Part shown: piece by piece, positions 8,699 through 16,776 of the stretch
Layout: each line of letters starts with the position of its first letter
Numbering within the stretch: position 1 is the stretch's first letter
NCBI RefSeq assembly: GCF_017299535.1
Contig: NZ_CP071238.1
Coordinates: 3,162,001 to 3,226,000, forward strand
Direction: 5' to 3'
DNA: 64,000 bases
DNA from: Serratia marcescens subsp. marcescens ATCC 13880
Lineage (GTDB): Bacteria > Pseudomonadota > Gammaproteobacteria > Enterobacterales > Enterobacteriaceae
Notes under the pieces: model-generated
Told to the model about the DNA's origin: nothing
The model's input: only the letters and a program-made list of their open reading frames with translations
Databases searched by the model: none
Program-made: the position numbers and the translations under genes

Positions 8699-10048
8699 TT
8701 ACAGGTCAGCGACCCACTTCTCCAGCTCCCCCGCACGTTCCGCATCGATATAGCTGGTGGCCCAGCCAAACAGGTAAGCGAAGGCGAAAATGCCCACCGT
8801 CGACGACACCAGCGTCGGCGCGAAAAACGCGGCGATAGCGGAAAGCGTATACCCTGCGCCGATCGACAACCCGAGCGCTTCGAGCTGGTTGCGGAACGCT
8901 TTCCAGTTGCCGGTTGAGAAACCTTCAATCGCGGCGTTTACCAGATCCGCGCCCTTGATCGCCCAGTCCACCCCGGTGAAGACCTTGCCCAATACCCGCG
9001 CATTGCGGGCATACTGTTCCGCATCGATCATTTTCAGCCAGGCGACAATCGCCGCTTTGTCCTGAGCCTTGAGCTTTTTGTTCAGGCCCTTCGTCAATTG
9101 CTCGTAGGTTTTCTCCGCATCTTGCACGTTGCGGATATATTTTCCTTGAATTCCCGCCTCCAAATCTTTGGCGAGTTTAGCGTATTTCGCGCCGATCTTT
9201 TCCGCGATATCTTTATTGATACCTGCGGCCAGGCTGACGCCATCCTTGATGGCTTTTAATTCCGCATTTTGATATTCGACGAATTCCTTAACGATCGTTT
9301 TTACCGAGCCGGGCGATTTTACCGGCTTGCCGTTGGCATATTTCACCTCCATGGCATTCAGGTTATCCCCTCTCACCACGGCGATAAACGCGGGCCGGTT
9401 CTTATTGGCCTTATAGTAGAGGTTGTAGGTCGCCACTCCGTCTTGCTTTTCCACCTTTAAATGATGAAAACCGTAGTAACTCCCGGTCGTGCGGGTCGTC
9501 GAGAATTCGCCGGTTTTGCCGTTGCCATGCCAGCCGCTGACGGGCCGATCGCGATGCGAGTCTGTCACGAAACTGCCTAACGAAGAGGCGCCGATCTGCC
9601 CGGCATTCAGGCCATTGTTCCCGCCTTTGCCAGGGGGTGAGGGCTTGCGCGCATGGCCGGTTTCGATATCCCCGATCGCCACTGTCACCCCCTTGGCGTT
9701 GACCCCCATCACCAGCCCTCCCAGGCCAATGTGCTTCGCCTGATCGGCCGTCAAACCGGTGGCGGAAAGGCTCAGCGTGCCGGATGGGCTGACGCTTTCA
9801 ATATGCAATTTCGCATCCGGGTTAATTCTGCGCGCCGCCTTAATCACCGCCTCCAGCTTCATGCGCAGCGCCGGATCGTTTTGGATCGCCGCTATCTGTT
9901 GCTGTTCCGGGCTGTTGCCAACGCCGGCGCCGCCGCGATCGCGATCGCCGGAATGGCCTTTATCGCCGCCCCCCGGCTCAGAGCCCGTACCGCGTTCAGA
10001 ACTCCAGTTAGTCCCATCTCCTTTACCGCCATAATTAAATCCAGGCAT
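8699..10048 (-). CDS. Pore-forming colicin (bacteriocin 28b-like)
   Basis: The first 35 residues (MPGFNYGGKGDG, then a Gly/Ser-rich stretch) closely resemble the translocation region of colicin A, which recruits Tol proteins. Residues about 45-250 include a central part that probably binds the receptor. Residues about 258-445 match the pore-forming colicin domain, with the long hydrophobic hairpin at about 391-434 that inserts in the inner membrane. At 449 residues it is shorter than colicin A and lacks its long coiled coil. As I recall, S. marcescens bacteriocin 28b is a chromosomal protein of about this size. No immunity gene (normally a small membrane protein on the opposite strand behind the colicin) and no lysis gene are found, and no CTGT-N8-ACAG LexA box lies within about 150 bases upstream. 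Confidence 0.92.
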   Translation of the reverse strand: MPGFNYGGKGDGTNWSSERGTGSEPGGGDKGHSGDRDRGGAGVGNSPEQQQIAAIQNDPALRMKLEAVIKAARRINPDAKLHIESVSPSGTLSLSATGLTADQAKHIGLGGLVMGVNAKGVTVAIGDIETGHARKPSPPGKGGNNGLNAGQIGASSLGSFVTDSHRDRPVSGWHGNGKTGEFSTTRTTGSYYGFHHLKVEKQDGVATYNLYYKANKNRPAFIAVVRGDNLNAMEVKYANGKPVKSPGSVKTIVKEFVEYQNAELKAIKDGVSLAAGINKDIAEKIGAKYAKLAKDLEAGIQGKYIRNVQDAEKTYEQLTKGLNKKLKAQDKAAIVAWLKMIDAEQYARNARVLGKVFTGVDWAIKGADLVNAAIEGFSTGNWKAFRNQLEALGLSIGAGYTLSAIAAFFAPTLVSSTVGIFAFAYLFGWATSYIDAERAGELEKWVADL

Positions 10049-10307
10049 ATGCTTTCATCCTTATTTCGTTTTATTTTTAAGATGCCGATATTCTCGTTTA
10101 ACGCGGATTGACACGCGCATTATCCCTATCGGCAAACCGTTTTTAGCTGCCCGTTATTTATAAAAAACCGCAGAAATAAGGACAACGGATGGCGGCTGTC
10201 TGGTCGGTGAAACAAATAGGATCGCGTCTGCAGAACCTGAATATATCGCCGCGGGTCACGCCTGGATGGCTGCGACTTGTTCAGAAGTCATTGGCACACG
10301 CAATGAA

Positions 10308-10334
10308 TTGCAATTACAATCATCGCACTTGCAA
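10308..10334. promoter_or_regulatory. Paired TTGCA-type 12-bp operators before the half-AceE gene
   Basis: Two 12-base elements, TTGCAATTACAA at 10308 and TCGCACTTGCAA at 10323, start 15 bases apart. They are close copies of the elements upstream of the full-length AceE paralogue at 11942 and 11957, which also start 15 bases apart. The MarR-family protein encoded at 11434-11871 is the likely binder. Confidence 0.65.
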
Positions 10335-10353
10335 CTTAAAGGGAATGCTCCGC

Positions 10354-11433
10354 ATGTCGTCTCAACGTATAACACTGCCCGCCGCCTCGGCCAGGACCAG
10401 AACCCTGGCCGAAACCTGTATCCGCAAGATGACCTCCGTCTGCCAAAAAGCCGGCGCTTCGCGCCCTTCCTCCAGCGCCTGGACGGCGCAAACGCTGGGC
10501 GAACTCAACGCCAGCGGCGACATCTGGCTTATCGACGGCAGAAGGCGCGCCGAGCCGCCGAGTTCCCGCTACGCCACCGCCTGGCCGCTCTGGTTTGGCC
10601 ATCAATCGGAGCGTTATGAGAAGCCGTTGTTTTACTTCGTCAACACGCCCTCGGTGGACATGCTCCGCGGGCTTGAGCCGGAAACCAATCGCAAGGGGAT
10701 TTTCATCAGCGATGCAGATACCGGCAGTGCCGATTTGCCGAAAGGCGTTCAGGCCTGGTTCCCGCTTCAGCTCACGGCCATGCCGGGCTGGTTGCCTTTC
10801 GATCCGGCCAATGCCAGAGAAACCGGCGCGATACTCCATCACGCCCTGCGCGCGCTCTATCTGGAGGGAACGAGGAAGATGGTGTATCTCGCGACCAACG
10901 CAGACAATGGCCCCCTCTCTTCAGGGGAGCCGTTTGTCGCAGAACAGGCGTTCAGGGGAATGTATCGCGTCGCCGCCGCGGCGGACTCGCCGTTGCAGGT
11001 TCGTCTGTGCGGCGCCGGCCGTGCGCTCGCCCGCGTTCAGCAAGCGGCCGAGGTGTTGAAAAACTGGGGGATTGCGTCTGAAATCTGGAGCTGCCCCAGC
11101 TACACGCGGTTGGCGCAGGACGCCGAACTCGCCGACATGCAGCGCCAGGACACCGGCGGCGAATGCCATCTGAAAACGTGCCTGGGTGCCGGGAATGCCC
11201 CCGTCGTCGCCGTCACCGACTACTCGCACCTGATTGCCAATCAGCTCAAGCGATTCATTCCCGCACGCTTTGCCGCGGTGGGCTCAGATTCACGGGTGCG
11301 CGGCGAAATCCACTACCCGCAGGCGGAATGGATTGCGCTCTGCGCCCTCAAACTGCTGGCCGACGAGCAGAAAATCCCTTCGGCGCTGATCGCCGATGCG
11401 CTGCGCGTTCTGCACATCACGCCCGATGCCTGA
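10354..11433 (+). CDS. AceE C-terminal-half paralogue (transketolase C-terminal-like protein)
   Basis: From about residue 130 to the end, this 359-residue protein aligns with the last 250 or so residues of homodimeric pyruvate dehydrogenase E1 and of the neighbouring AceE paralogue. Shared landmarks include FRGMYRV against IRKGIYKL, ASEIWSCPSYTRLAQD, VVAVTDYSHLIANQLKRFIP, and ALCALKLLADEQKIP. The N-terminal thiamine-diphosphate domain with its GDG...N motif is missing, so it cannot be a normal E1. The frame is open from 10189, where an AAGGA site exists. The start at 10354 is preferred because AAGGGA precedes it and the operator pair would otherwise be inside the gene. It is convergent with, and abuts, the MarR gene. 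Function unknown: a partner or regulator of the full-length paralogue, or a decaying duplicate. Confidence 0.75.
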   Translation: MSSQRITLPAASARTRTLAETCIRKMTSVCQKAGASRPSSSAWTAQTLGELNASGDIWLIDGRRRAEPPSSRYATAWPLWFGHQSERYEKPLFYFVNTPSVDMLRGLEPETNRKGIFISDADTGSADLPKGVQAWFPLQLTAMPGWLPFDPANARETGAILHHALRALYLEGTRKMVYLATNADNGPLSSGEPFVAEQAFRGMYRVAAAADSPLQVRLCGAGRALARVQQAAEVLKNWGIASEIWSCPSYTRLAQDAELADMQRQDTGGECHLKTCLGAGNAPVVAVTDYSHLIANQLKRFIPARFAAVGSDSRVRGEIHYPQAEWIALCALKLLADEQKIPSALIADALRVLHITPDA

Positions 11434-11871
11434 TCATTCTCTGGCCAGCTGCATCGCATTGTTCAACGCGTCGGAGAAGCGTGCGATCTCTTCTTCGCTG
11501 AACTGGTTGAGAAAGTGAGTGTTGACCACCGAACGGTAGATCTCCCACATCTTTTTCCGCAGGGCCTTGCCTTCCTCGGTGATAGTCGCGAAGGAGGCCC
11601 GGCGATCGTCATCCGATCGAAAACGCGTGACCAGCCGCTCTTTTTCCAGGCGATCCATCAGGCGGGTCAGGTTGTAACGCTCAATCACCAACACGTCCGC
11701 CAGCTCATGCATACGGCGTGTGCCGTTTTCCCCGCTTTCCAATCCCCATAACACGTCATACCAGGCGTAAACCGGCAGCCCCGCTTCCGACAACTTCGCC
11801 TCTATCTTTCTGATCATCGCCCGATGCGCGCGCACAAAGGAGAACCACAGGTCGGGTTGTTTATCTGTCAT
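11434..11871 (-). CDS. MarR-family transcriptional regulator
   Basis: The 145-residue protein has the MarR winged helix: recognition region ELADVLVIERYNLTRLMDRLEKERLV, followed by the wing RFRSDDDRRASFATIT. The frame continues upstream through the operator region as a cysteine-rich stretch, so the start MTDKQPDLW at 11871 is chosen. It is divergent from the AceE paralogue, with 154 bases between the start codons containing three TTGCA-type 12-mers. Autoregulation and control of both AceE-type genes are inferred. The ligand is unknown; a 2-oxo acid or related signal would fit. Confidence 0.9.
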   Translation of the reverse strand: MTDKQPDLWFSFVRAHRAMIRKIEAKLSEAGLPVYAWYDVLWGLESGENGTRRMHELADVLVIERYNLTRLMDRLEKERLVTRFRSDDDRRASFATITEEGKALRKKMWEIYRSVVNTHFLNQFSEEEIARFSDALNNAMQLARE

Positions 11872-11898
11872 GTCATTTTTCTCGTCAAAACCGGTGAG

Positions 11899-11968
11899 TT
11901 GCAATTGCAATTGTAAAGGGATAGAGTGGCTTTCGCTATTGTTGCATTTGCAACTCTTGCACTTGCAA
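11899..11968. promoter_or_regulatory. Three TTGCAnTTGCAA operators between marR and the AceE paralogue
   Basis: The elements are TTGCAATTGCAA (11899, a perfect palindrome running on into TTGTAA), TTGCATTTGCAA (11942) and TTGCACTTGCAA (11957). The last two start 15 bases apart, the same arrangement as before the half-AceE gene. This placement in a divergent promoter is what an autoregulated MarR repressor would use. Confidence 0.7.
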
Positions 11969-12025
11969 CTCACTAAATCCCTGTATCGCTCAGCGCCTTA
12001 TCAGGTAAGTACATTTGGAGCCTTT

Positions 12026-14701
12026 ATGAACCAACCCGCGGTAAAAGCAGATCTTGACCCACAGGAGACGGCTGAATGGCTTGAGGCATTTGAAGGTGTC
12101 ACTGACATCGACGGCCGTGAACGCGCGCATTTTTTGTTGGAAAGAATGGCCGAGGCCGATCAGCGCAAGCACGGTGATTTCTTCAGCCTGGTCACCACGC
12201 CCTACGTGAATACGATCCCGGCCTATAAGCAACCGACGTATCCCGGCGATCTGGCCGCTGAAGCGCGCATCAATGCGTTTATTCGCTGGAACGCCATGGC
12301 GATGGTGCTGCGCGCCGGCAAACATTCCAACGTCGGCGGGCATATCGCCACCTATCAGTCGGCCGCGGTGCTTTACGATGTGGGATTCACGCACTTTTTC
12401 CGCGGGCGCACCGATGAGTTTGCCGGCGACATGGTGTATATCCAGGGCCACTCCGCCCCCGGCATTTATGGCCGCGCCTATCTCGAAGGCCGCATCGACG
12501 AGGAACTGCTCGACAACTTTCGCCGCGAATCCACACGCCGCGGCCTCTCCTCCTACCCGCACCCGCGGCTGATGCCGGATTTCTGGCAATATCCCACCGT
12601 TTCGATGGGGCTGGGGCCGCTGACCGCCGCCTACCAGGCGCGCTACATGCGCTATCTGGAATACCGCGAACTGAAACCGCACCAGGGGAGAAAGGTGTGG
12701 GCGTTTCTCGGCGACGGCGAGATGGATCAGCCGGAATCGCTGGCGGCGATTGCGCTGGGCGGGCGAGAAAAACTCGATAACCTGATCTTCGTCGTGAACT
12801 GCAACCTGCAACGGCTGGATGGCCCCGTGCGCGGCAACGGCAAGATTATTCAGGAGCTGGAAGGCACCTTCAAAGCTGCCGGCTGGCAGGTGATCAAAGT
12901 AATTTGGGGCAGCGGCTGGGACAAACTGCTGCAAAAAGACCGCTCCGGATTGCTGATGCAGCGCATGATGGAGTGCGTCGACGGCGATTACCAAACCTTC
13001 AAGTCGCAAAGCGGCGCCTATGTGCGGGAGCATTTCTTCGGCAAGTACCCGGAATTGCTCGAGCTGGTCGCCGACCTGAGCGACGATGAGATCTGGGCGC
13101 TGCACCGCGGCGGCCACGATCCGCAAAAGGTGTACGCCGCCTACCATCAGGCGGTGCATACCACGGGCAGACCGACGGTGGTGCTGGCCAAAACCGTCAA
13201 AGGGTTTGGCATGGGGGAAGCCGGTGAAGGGCAGAACATCAACCACCAGCTGAAAAAAATGAGCCGGGATGCGGTGAAAGCCTTCCGCGACCGTTTAGGG
13301 CTGACCATCTCCGACGCCCAACTGGCAGAGATCCCTTACCTGAAGCCCGAACCCGACAGCGCGGCGGCGAAGTACATCACCGCGACGCGCACTGCGCTGG
13401 GCGGCTACATTCCTGCCCGCTTCGGCCAATCCGCTCCGCTGGCGATACCGGAACTATCGCGCTTCGAGGGCCTCCTGAAAGGCAGCGGCGAACGCAACAT
13501 GTCGACCACCATGGCTTTCGTCAATATCCTCGGCACGCTGCTCAAAGACGCCAACATCGGCAAACTGATCGTGCCCATCGTGCCGGACGAGTCGCGCACG
13601 TTCGGCATGGAAGGCCTGTTCCGCCAGATTGGCATCCATTCCTGGCTCGGCCAGCTGTATACCCCGCAAGACGCCGGGCAGCTCAGCTACTACAAAGAGG
13701 CCAAAGACGGCCAGATTTTGCAGGAAGGCATCAACGAATCCGGCGCAATATCGACCTGGATCGCCGCCGGCACCGCCTACAGCAACCACGATGTCGCGAC
13801 GATCCCGTTCTATATCTTCTACTCCATGTTCGGGCTGCAGCGGGTGGGCGATCTCGCCTGGGCGGCGGCCGACGCGCGCACCAAGGGTTTCCTGCTCGGC
13901 GCCACCTCCGGCAGAACCACCCTGATGGGCGAAGGCTTGCAGCATGACGACGGCCACAGCCACGTGCTGTCTTCGGTGATCCCCAGCTGCGTCTCCTACG
14001 ATCCGACCTATGCCTATGAACTCGCGGTGATCGTCCAGAGCGGCATGCGCAGAATGTTCGTTGAACAAGAGGATATTTACTACTACATCACCTTGCTCAA
14101 CGAGGGCTACCCGCAGCCGTCGATGCCGGCGGGCGTGGAGGACGGGATTATCCAGGGCGCCTATTTGCTCAAACGGAACGAAGCGGCAAACCAAGAGAGC
14201 CCGCGCGCTCAACTGGTCGCCAGCGGCGCCATCATGCGCGAGGCGCTGGCGGCGGCGGAGCTGTTGGCGGCGGACTTTGGCGTCGCCAGCGATATCTGGA
14301 GCGCCACCAGCCTGAGCGAGCTGCGCCGCAACGGCATGGCGGCCGAACGCTGGAACCTGCTGCATCCGGAAGATCCGCCGAAAGTTCCTTATATTCAGAG
14401 CCTGCTGGCGGCGCATCCCGGCCCGGTGGTGGTGGTAACGGACTATATGAAGATCGTCGGCGATCAGATCAAACCGTTCTTGCCCGACCGTACCTTTATC
14501 GCCTTGGGCACCGACGGCTTTGGTCGCTCGGACACCCGCGAGGCGCTGCGTGAGTTCTTCGAGGTCAACCGCCATTTCATCGCGCTCGCCGCGTTGAAGC
14601 TGCTGGCTGACGAAGGCCGTATCGCCCGCAGCGAGGTCAACCGCGCCATGGTACTGTATGGCATCGCCCCCGATAAGCCGGATCCGGCGACGGTGAAGTA
14701 A
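12026..14701 (+). CDS. Pyruvate dehydrogenase E1 paralogue, homodimeric AceE type
   Basis: The 891-residue protein is collinear with E. coli AceE (887). It keeps the N-terminal DPQETAEWLEA segment, the thiamine-diphosphate motif GDG at 229-231 with N258/N260, the GGHDP histidine, the INESGAIS glutamate in the second domain, and DGHSH. All key E1 residues therefore look intact. The start MNQPAVKAD has GGAG five bases upstream. No aceF or lpd gene follows, so it is not the housekeeping pdh operon. It must use E2/E3 from elsewhere or act on another 2-oxo acid, as proposed for the Pseudomonas MdeB-type 2-oxobutyrate dehydrogenase. It probably belongs to the same regulon as the half-AceE gene through the shared operators. 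Confidence 0.9.
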   Translation: MNQPAVKADLDPQETAEWLEAFEGVTDIDGRERAHFLLERMAEADQRKHGDFFSLVTTPYVNTIPAYKQPTYPGDLAAEARINAFIRWNAMAMVLRAGKHSNVGGHIATYQSAAVLYDVGFTHFFRGRTDEFAGDMVYIQGHSAPGIYGRAYLEGRIDEELLDNFRRESTRRGLSSYPHPRLMPDFWQYPTVSMGLGPLTAAYQARYMRYLEYRELKPHQGRKVWAFLGDGEMDQPESLAAIALGGREKLDNLIFVVNCNLQRLDGPVRGNGKIIQELEGTFKAAGWQVIKVIWGSGWDKLLQKDRSGLLMQRMMECVDGDYQTFKSQSGAYVREHFFGKYPELLELVADLSDDEIWALHRGGHDPQKVYAAYHQAVHTTGRPTVVLAKTVKGFGMGEAGEGQNINHQLKKMSRDAVKAFRDRLGLTISDAQLAEIPYLKPEPDSAAAKYITATRTALGGYIPARFGQSAPLAIPELSRFEGLLKGSGERNMSTTMAFVNILGTLLKDANIGKLIVPIVPDESRTFGMEGLFRQIGIHSWLGQLYTPQDAGQLSYYKEAKDGQILQEGINESGAISTWIAAGTAYSNHDVATIPFYIFYSMFGLQRVGDLAWAAADARTKGFLLGATSGRTTLMGEGLQHDDGHSHVLSSVIPSCVSYDPTYAYELAVIVQSGMRRMFVEQEDIYYYITLLNEGYPQPSMPAGVEDGIIQGAYLLKRNEAANQESPRAQLVASGAIMREALAAAELLAADFGVASDIWSATSLSELRRNGMAAERWNLLHPEDPPKVPYIQSLLAAHPGPVVVVTDYMKIVGDQIKPFLPDRTFIALGTDGFGRSDTREALREFFEVNRHFIALAALKLLADEGRIARSEVNRAMVLYGIAPDKPDPATVK

Positions 14702-14715
14702 CACTCGGCCTACCC

Positions 14716-14745
14716 ACGCCGCCGGTTGTCACCCGCGGCGTTTTT
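14716..14745 (+). terminator. Terminator of the AceE paralogue, overlapping the umuC 3' end
   Basis: A strong hairpin (ACGCCGC / GCGGCGT, with GGT/ACC inside) is followed by TTTTT. It ends the plus-strand AceE-type gene. The right arm lies within the last codons of the convergent umuC. Confidence 0.75.
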
Positions 14746-16045
14746 CTTCCTTCGATTCAGCGGTGCGCGGCGCCCGCTCCCCCAGCCGCGCCACCGGGAT
14801 ATCCGCCAGCCGGGTGGTGTAGGCCGGCGACAGCATGTCGCGCTTCATTTGCCACGGCTTGACGATCCCCTGCCCGGCGAACCATACGCGCCCGCGCCCT
14901 TCCTGATTCAGGCGATCGAGAGTCGCCATCAGCCGTTCGCTGTTGCGGCGCGGCGGGCAGTCGTCGAACAGGTCGATCTGCGCCATGGCGGCGGCGCTGA
15001 AATCCCCCAGCACCACGCCGCCCTTCAGGTAACGTCGCCCCTCCTGCCAGATGCTCTCCAGCGCGCGCACCGCCATGGCGATGATGTCGCGGCTGTCGTT
15101 GCTCGGGGTTTGCAGCCGGGCGGTGCCCATATTGCTGTAATACCCTTCGCCCGCCGAATGCGGGCTGGTTTTGATAAACACCGAGACGTTGCGGCAGTAG
15201 CGCTTTTCCTGCCGCAGCTTTTCGGCGGCGCGTTCGGCGTAGCTGCAAATCGCCTCGCGCATGTGCGGATAATGCGTCAACCGCTGGCCGAACGAACGGG
15301 AACAGATGATCTGCTCTTTCGCCGCCGCCTCATCTTCCCACTGCAGGCATGACTCGCCGCGCAGCTCGCGTATCGTGCGTTCCAGCACTACGCTGAAGGT
15401 TTTACGCGCCAGCCGGGTATCGCAGTCCGCCAGCTGTAGCGCGGTGTGAATACCCATCGCCTGCAGCTGGCGAGTCAGGCGGCGCCCCACGCCCCACACC
15501 TCTTCCACCGGAAGCAACGCCAGCAGTTTACGCTGGCGCACCGGATCGGATAAATCCACCACGCCGCCGGTGCCGCGCCATTTCTTGGCGGCGAAGTTGG
15601 CCAGCTTGGCCAGCGTTTTGCTCGGCGCAATGCCGACCCCGACCGTCAAATGCAGCTCGCGCCGGATGCGATCGCGCACCCGCTGGCCGAACGGCTCCAG
15701 CGCCTCGCAGTGGGCCACGCCGTCCAGCCGCAGAAAGGCTTCGTCCAGCGAATAAATCTCCACCGCCGGCGCCATCTCCTCCAGCGTGTCCATCACCCGG
15801 CGGGACATATCGGCGTACAGCGCGTAGTTGGAGGAGAACACCGCAACGTTGCGACGGCGCATCTCCGCTTTGATTTTGAAATAAGGCGCGCCCATCGGCA
15901 CGCCCAACGCCTTCGCCTCGGCGCTGCGGGCGATCACGCAGCCGTCGTTGTTGGACAGCACAATCACCGGTCGCCCCCGCAGGTCGGGCCGAAAGATGGT
16001 CTCGCAGGAAGCATAGAAACTGTTGACGTCTACCAGGGCGAACAT
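14729..16045 (-). CDS. umuC: DNA polymerase V catalytic subunit UmuC
   Basis: UmuC is the Y-family translesion polymerase that, with the UmuD' dimer and RecA, copies past DNA lesions. The 438-residue protein starts with FALVDVNSFYASCE (metal-binding Asp in DVNSFYASCE) and has YSLDEAFLRLDG, which carries the second catalytic acidic pair. The helix-hairpin-helix GVGRRL and a C-terminal little-finger region follow. It begins two bases after the umuD stop, so translation is coupled. The last residues are slightly longer and more charged than in E. coli UmuC (422 residues). Confidence 0.97.
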   Translation of the reverse strand: MFALVDVNSFYASCETIFRPDLRGRPVIVLSNNDGCVIARSAEAKALGVPMGAPYFKIKAEMRRRNVAVFSSNYALYADMSRRVMDTLEEMAPAVEIYSLDEAFLRLDGVAHCEALEPFGQRVRDRIRRELHLTVGVGIAPSKTLAKLANFAAKKWRGTGGVVDLSDPVRQRKLLALLPVEEVWGVGRRLTRQLQAMGIHTALQLADCDTRLARKTFSVVLERTIRELRGESCLQWEDEAAAKEQIICSRSFGQRLTHYPHMREAICSYAERAAEKLRQEKRYCRNVSVFIKTSPHSAGEGYYSNMGTARLQTPSNDSRDIIAMAVRALESIWQEGRRYLKGGVVLGDFSAAAMAQIDLFDDCPPRRNSERLMATLDRLNQEGRGRVWFAGQGIVKPWQMKRDMLSPAYTTRLADIPVARLGERAPRTAESKEEKRRG

Positions 16046-16047
16046 GG

Positions 16048-16482
16048 CTACCGCGCCGCGTAGACGATAAAGGTCACCACGCCGAAAATCTCCAGCTGCG
16101 CTTCGTCGTCGAACACGATCGGCGCGTAGGCGGGGTTCATCGGCAACAGCCGCACATCGGGGTGGCGCTGCAGTTTTTTGACGGTGAATTCGCCGTCCAC
16201 CGCGGCGATCACGATATTGCCGTGCTCCGGCGTCAGGGCGCTGTCGACAATCAGCAAATCGCCATCCCGGATATTGCCGTCGATCATCGATTCGCCGCTG
16301 GCGCGCACGAAATAGGTGGCGTTGGGGTGCCGCACCAGCAGCCTGCCGATATCCAGCCGCCCTTCGACGTAGTCCTGCGCCGGGGAAGGAAAACCGCAGG
16401 CCACGCGATCGGCAAACAGCGGTAACGTTAGGGGCTCACCTGGTGAAAAAGCATACAACCTTGAATTGCTCAGCATAATCAT
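16048..16482 (-). CDS. umuD: DNA polymerase V accessory protein UmuD
   Basis: UmuD is cut by RecA-stimulated self-cleavage to UmuD', the active subunit of polymerase V. With the start at 16482 (144 residues), the cleavage site is Cys29-Gly30, the nucleophile Ser65 (SGESM) and the general base Lys102 (TVKKLQ), all conserved. ATG codons at 16482 and 16476 are both possible. A LexA box begins only eight bases upstream of the first, leaving almost no 5' untranslated sequence after the operator. It forms an SOS operon with umuC. Confidence 0.95.
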   Translation of the reverse strand: MIMLSNSRLYAFSPGEPLTLPLFADRVACGFPSPAQDYVEGRLDIGRLLVRHPNATYFVRASGESMIDGNIRDGDLLIVDSALTPEHGNIVIAAVDGEFTVKKLQRHPDVRLLPMNPAYAPIVFDDEAQLEIFGVVTFIVYAAR

Positions 16483-16489
16483 AACCAAA

Positions 16490-16505
16490 CTGTATATTTA
16501 TACAG
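16490..16505. promoter_or_regulatory. LexA (SOS) box of umuDC
   Basis: CTGT-ATATTTAT-ACAG is a perfect CTGT-N8-ACAG palindrome, flanked by AA and TA as in the consensus. It directly precedes umuD, which is expected for tight LexA repression of mutagenic repair. Confidence 0.93.
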
Positions 16506-16638
16506 TAAAGCATAAACAAAACGCGAACGCGTGCAACCCCCTATCCCCCTGCGGATCGCGCTTTGTCGCGTAATATAATAATTTTCTGAGCGATTTTTTT
16601 TTACGCCTGCTAAGTGTTTCACTGCCCCTTGCACACAC

Positions 16639-16663
16639 GTTATCCACCAAAACTGTGGATAAC
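16639..16663. promoter_or_regulatory. Inverted pair of DnaA-box-like sequences upstream of fdhD
   Basis: GTTATCCAC and GTGGATAAC form a perfect 9-bp inverted repeat with a 7-base loop. The right arm read on the minus strand is an exact TTATCCACA DnaA box; the left arm differs only at the last base. It lies between umuD and fdhD. Single DnaA boxes are frequent in chromosomes, and a role here is unproven. Confidence 0.4.
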
Positions 16664-16776
16664 CTGCAGGGCGTGATTCCCTACGCGAGCGGGATCAGAA
16701 TCCTGTATAATCCCCACACCTGCTAATAAGAATTCATCCTCGTCGGCGCCTCGTCACCGACGGTCACGAGAACGTT

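Noticed and set aside
10049-10190. LexA box for the colicin
   Set aside because: No CTGT-N8-ACAG pattern is present on either strand in this stretch.
10189-10353. N-terminal extension of the half-AceE protein from an ATG with AAGGA upstream
   Set aside because: It would place the conserved operator pair inside the coding region and adds unusual Cys/Asn-rich residues; the start at 10354 is preferred, though not proven.
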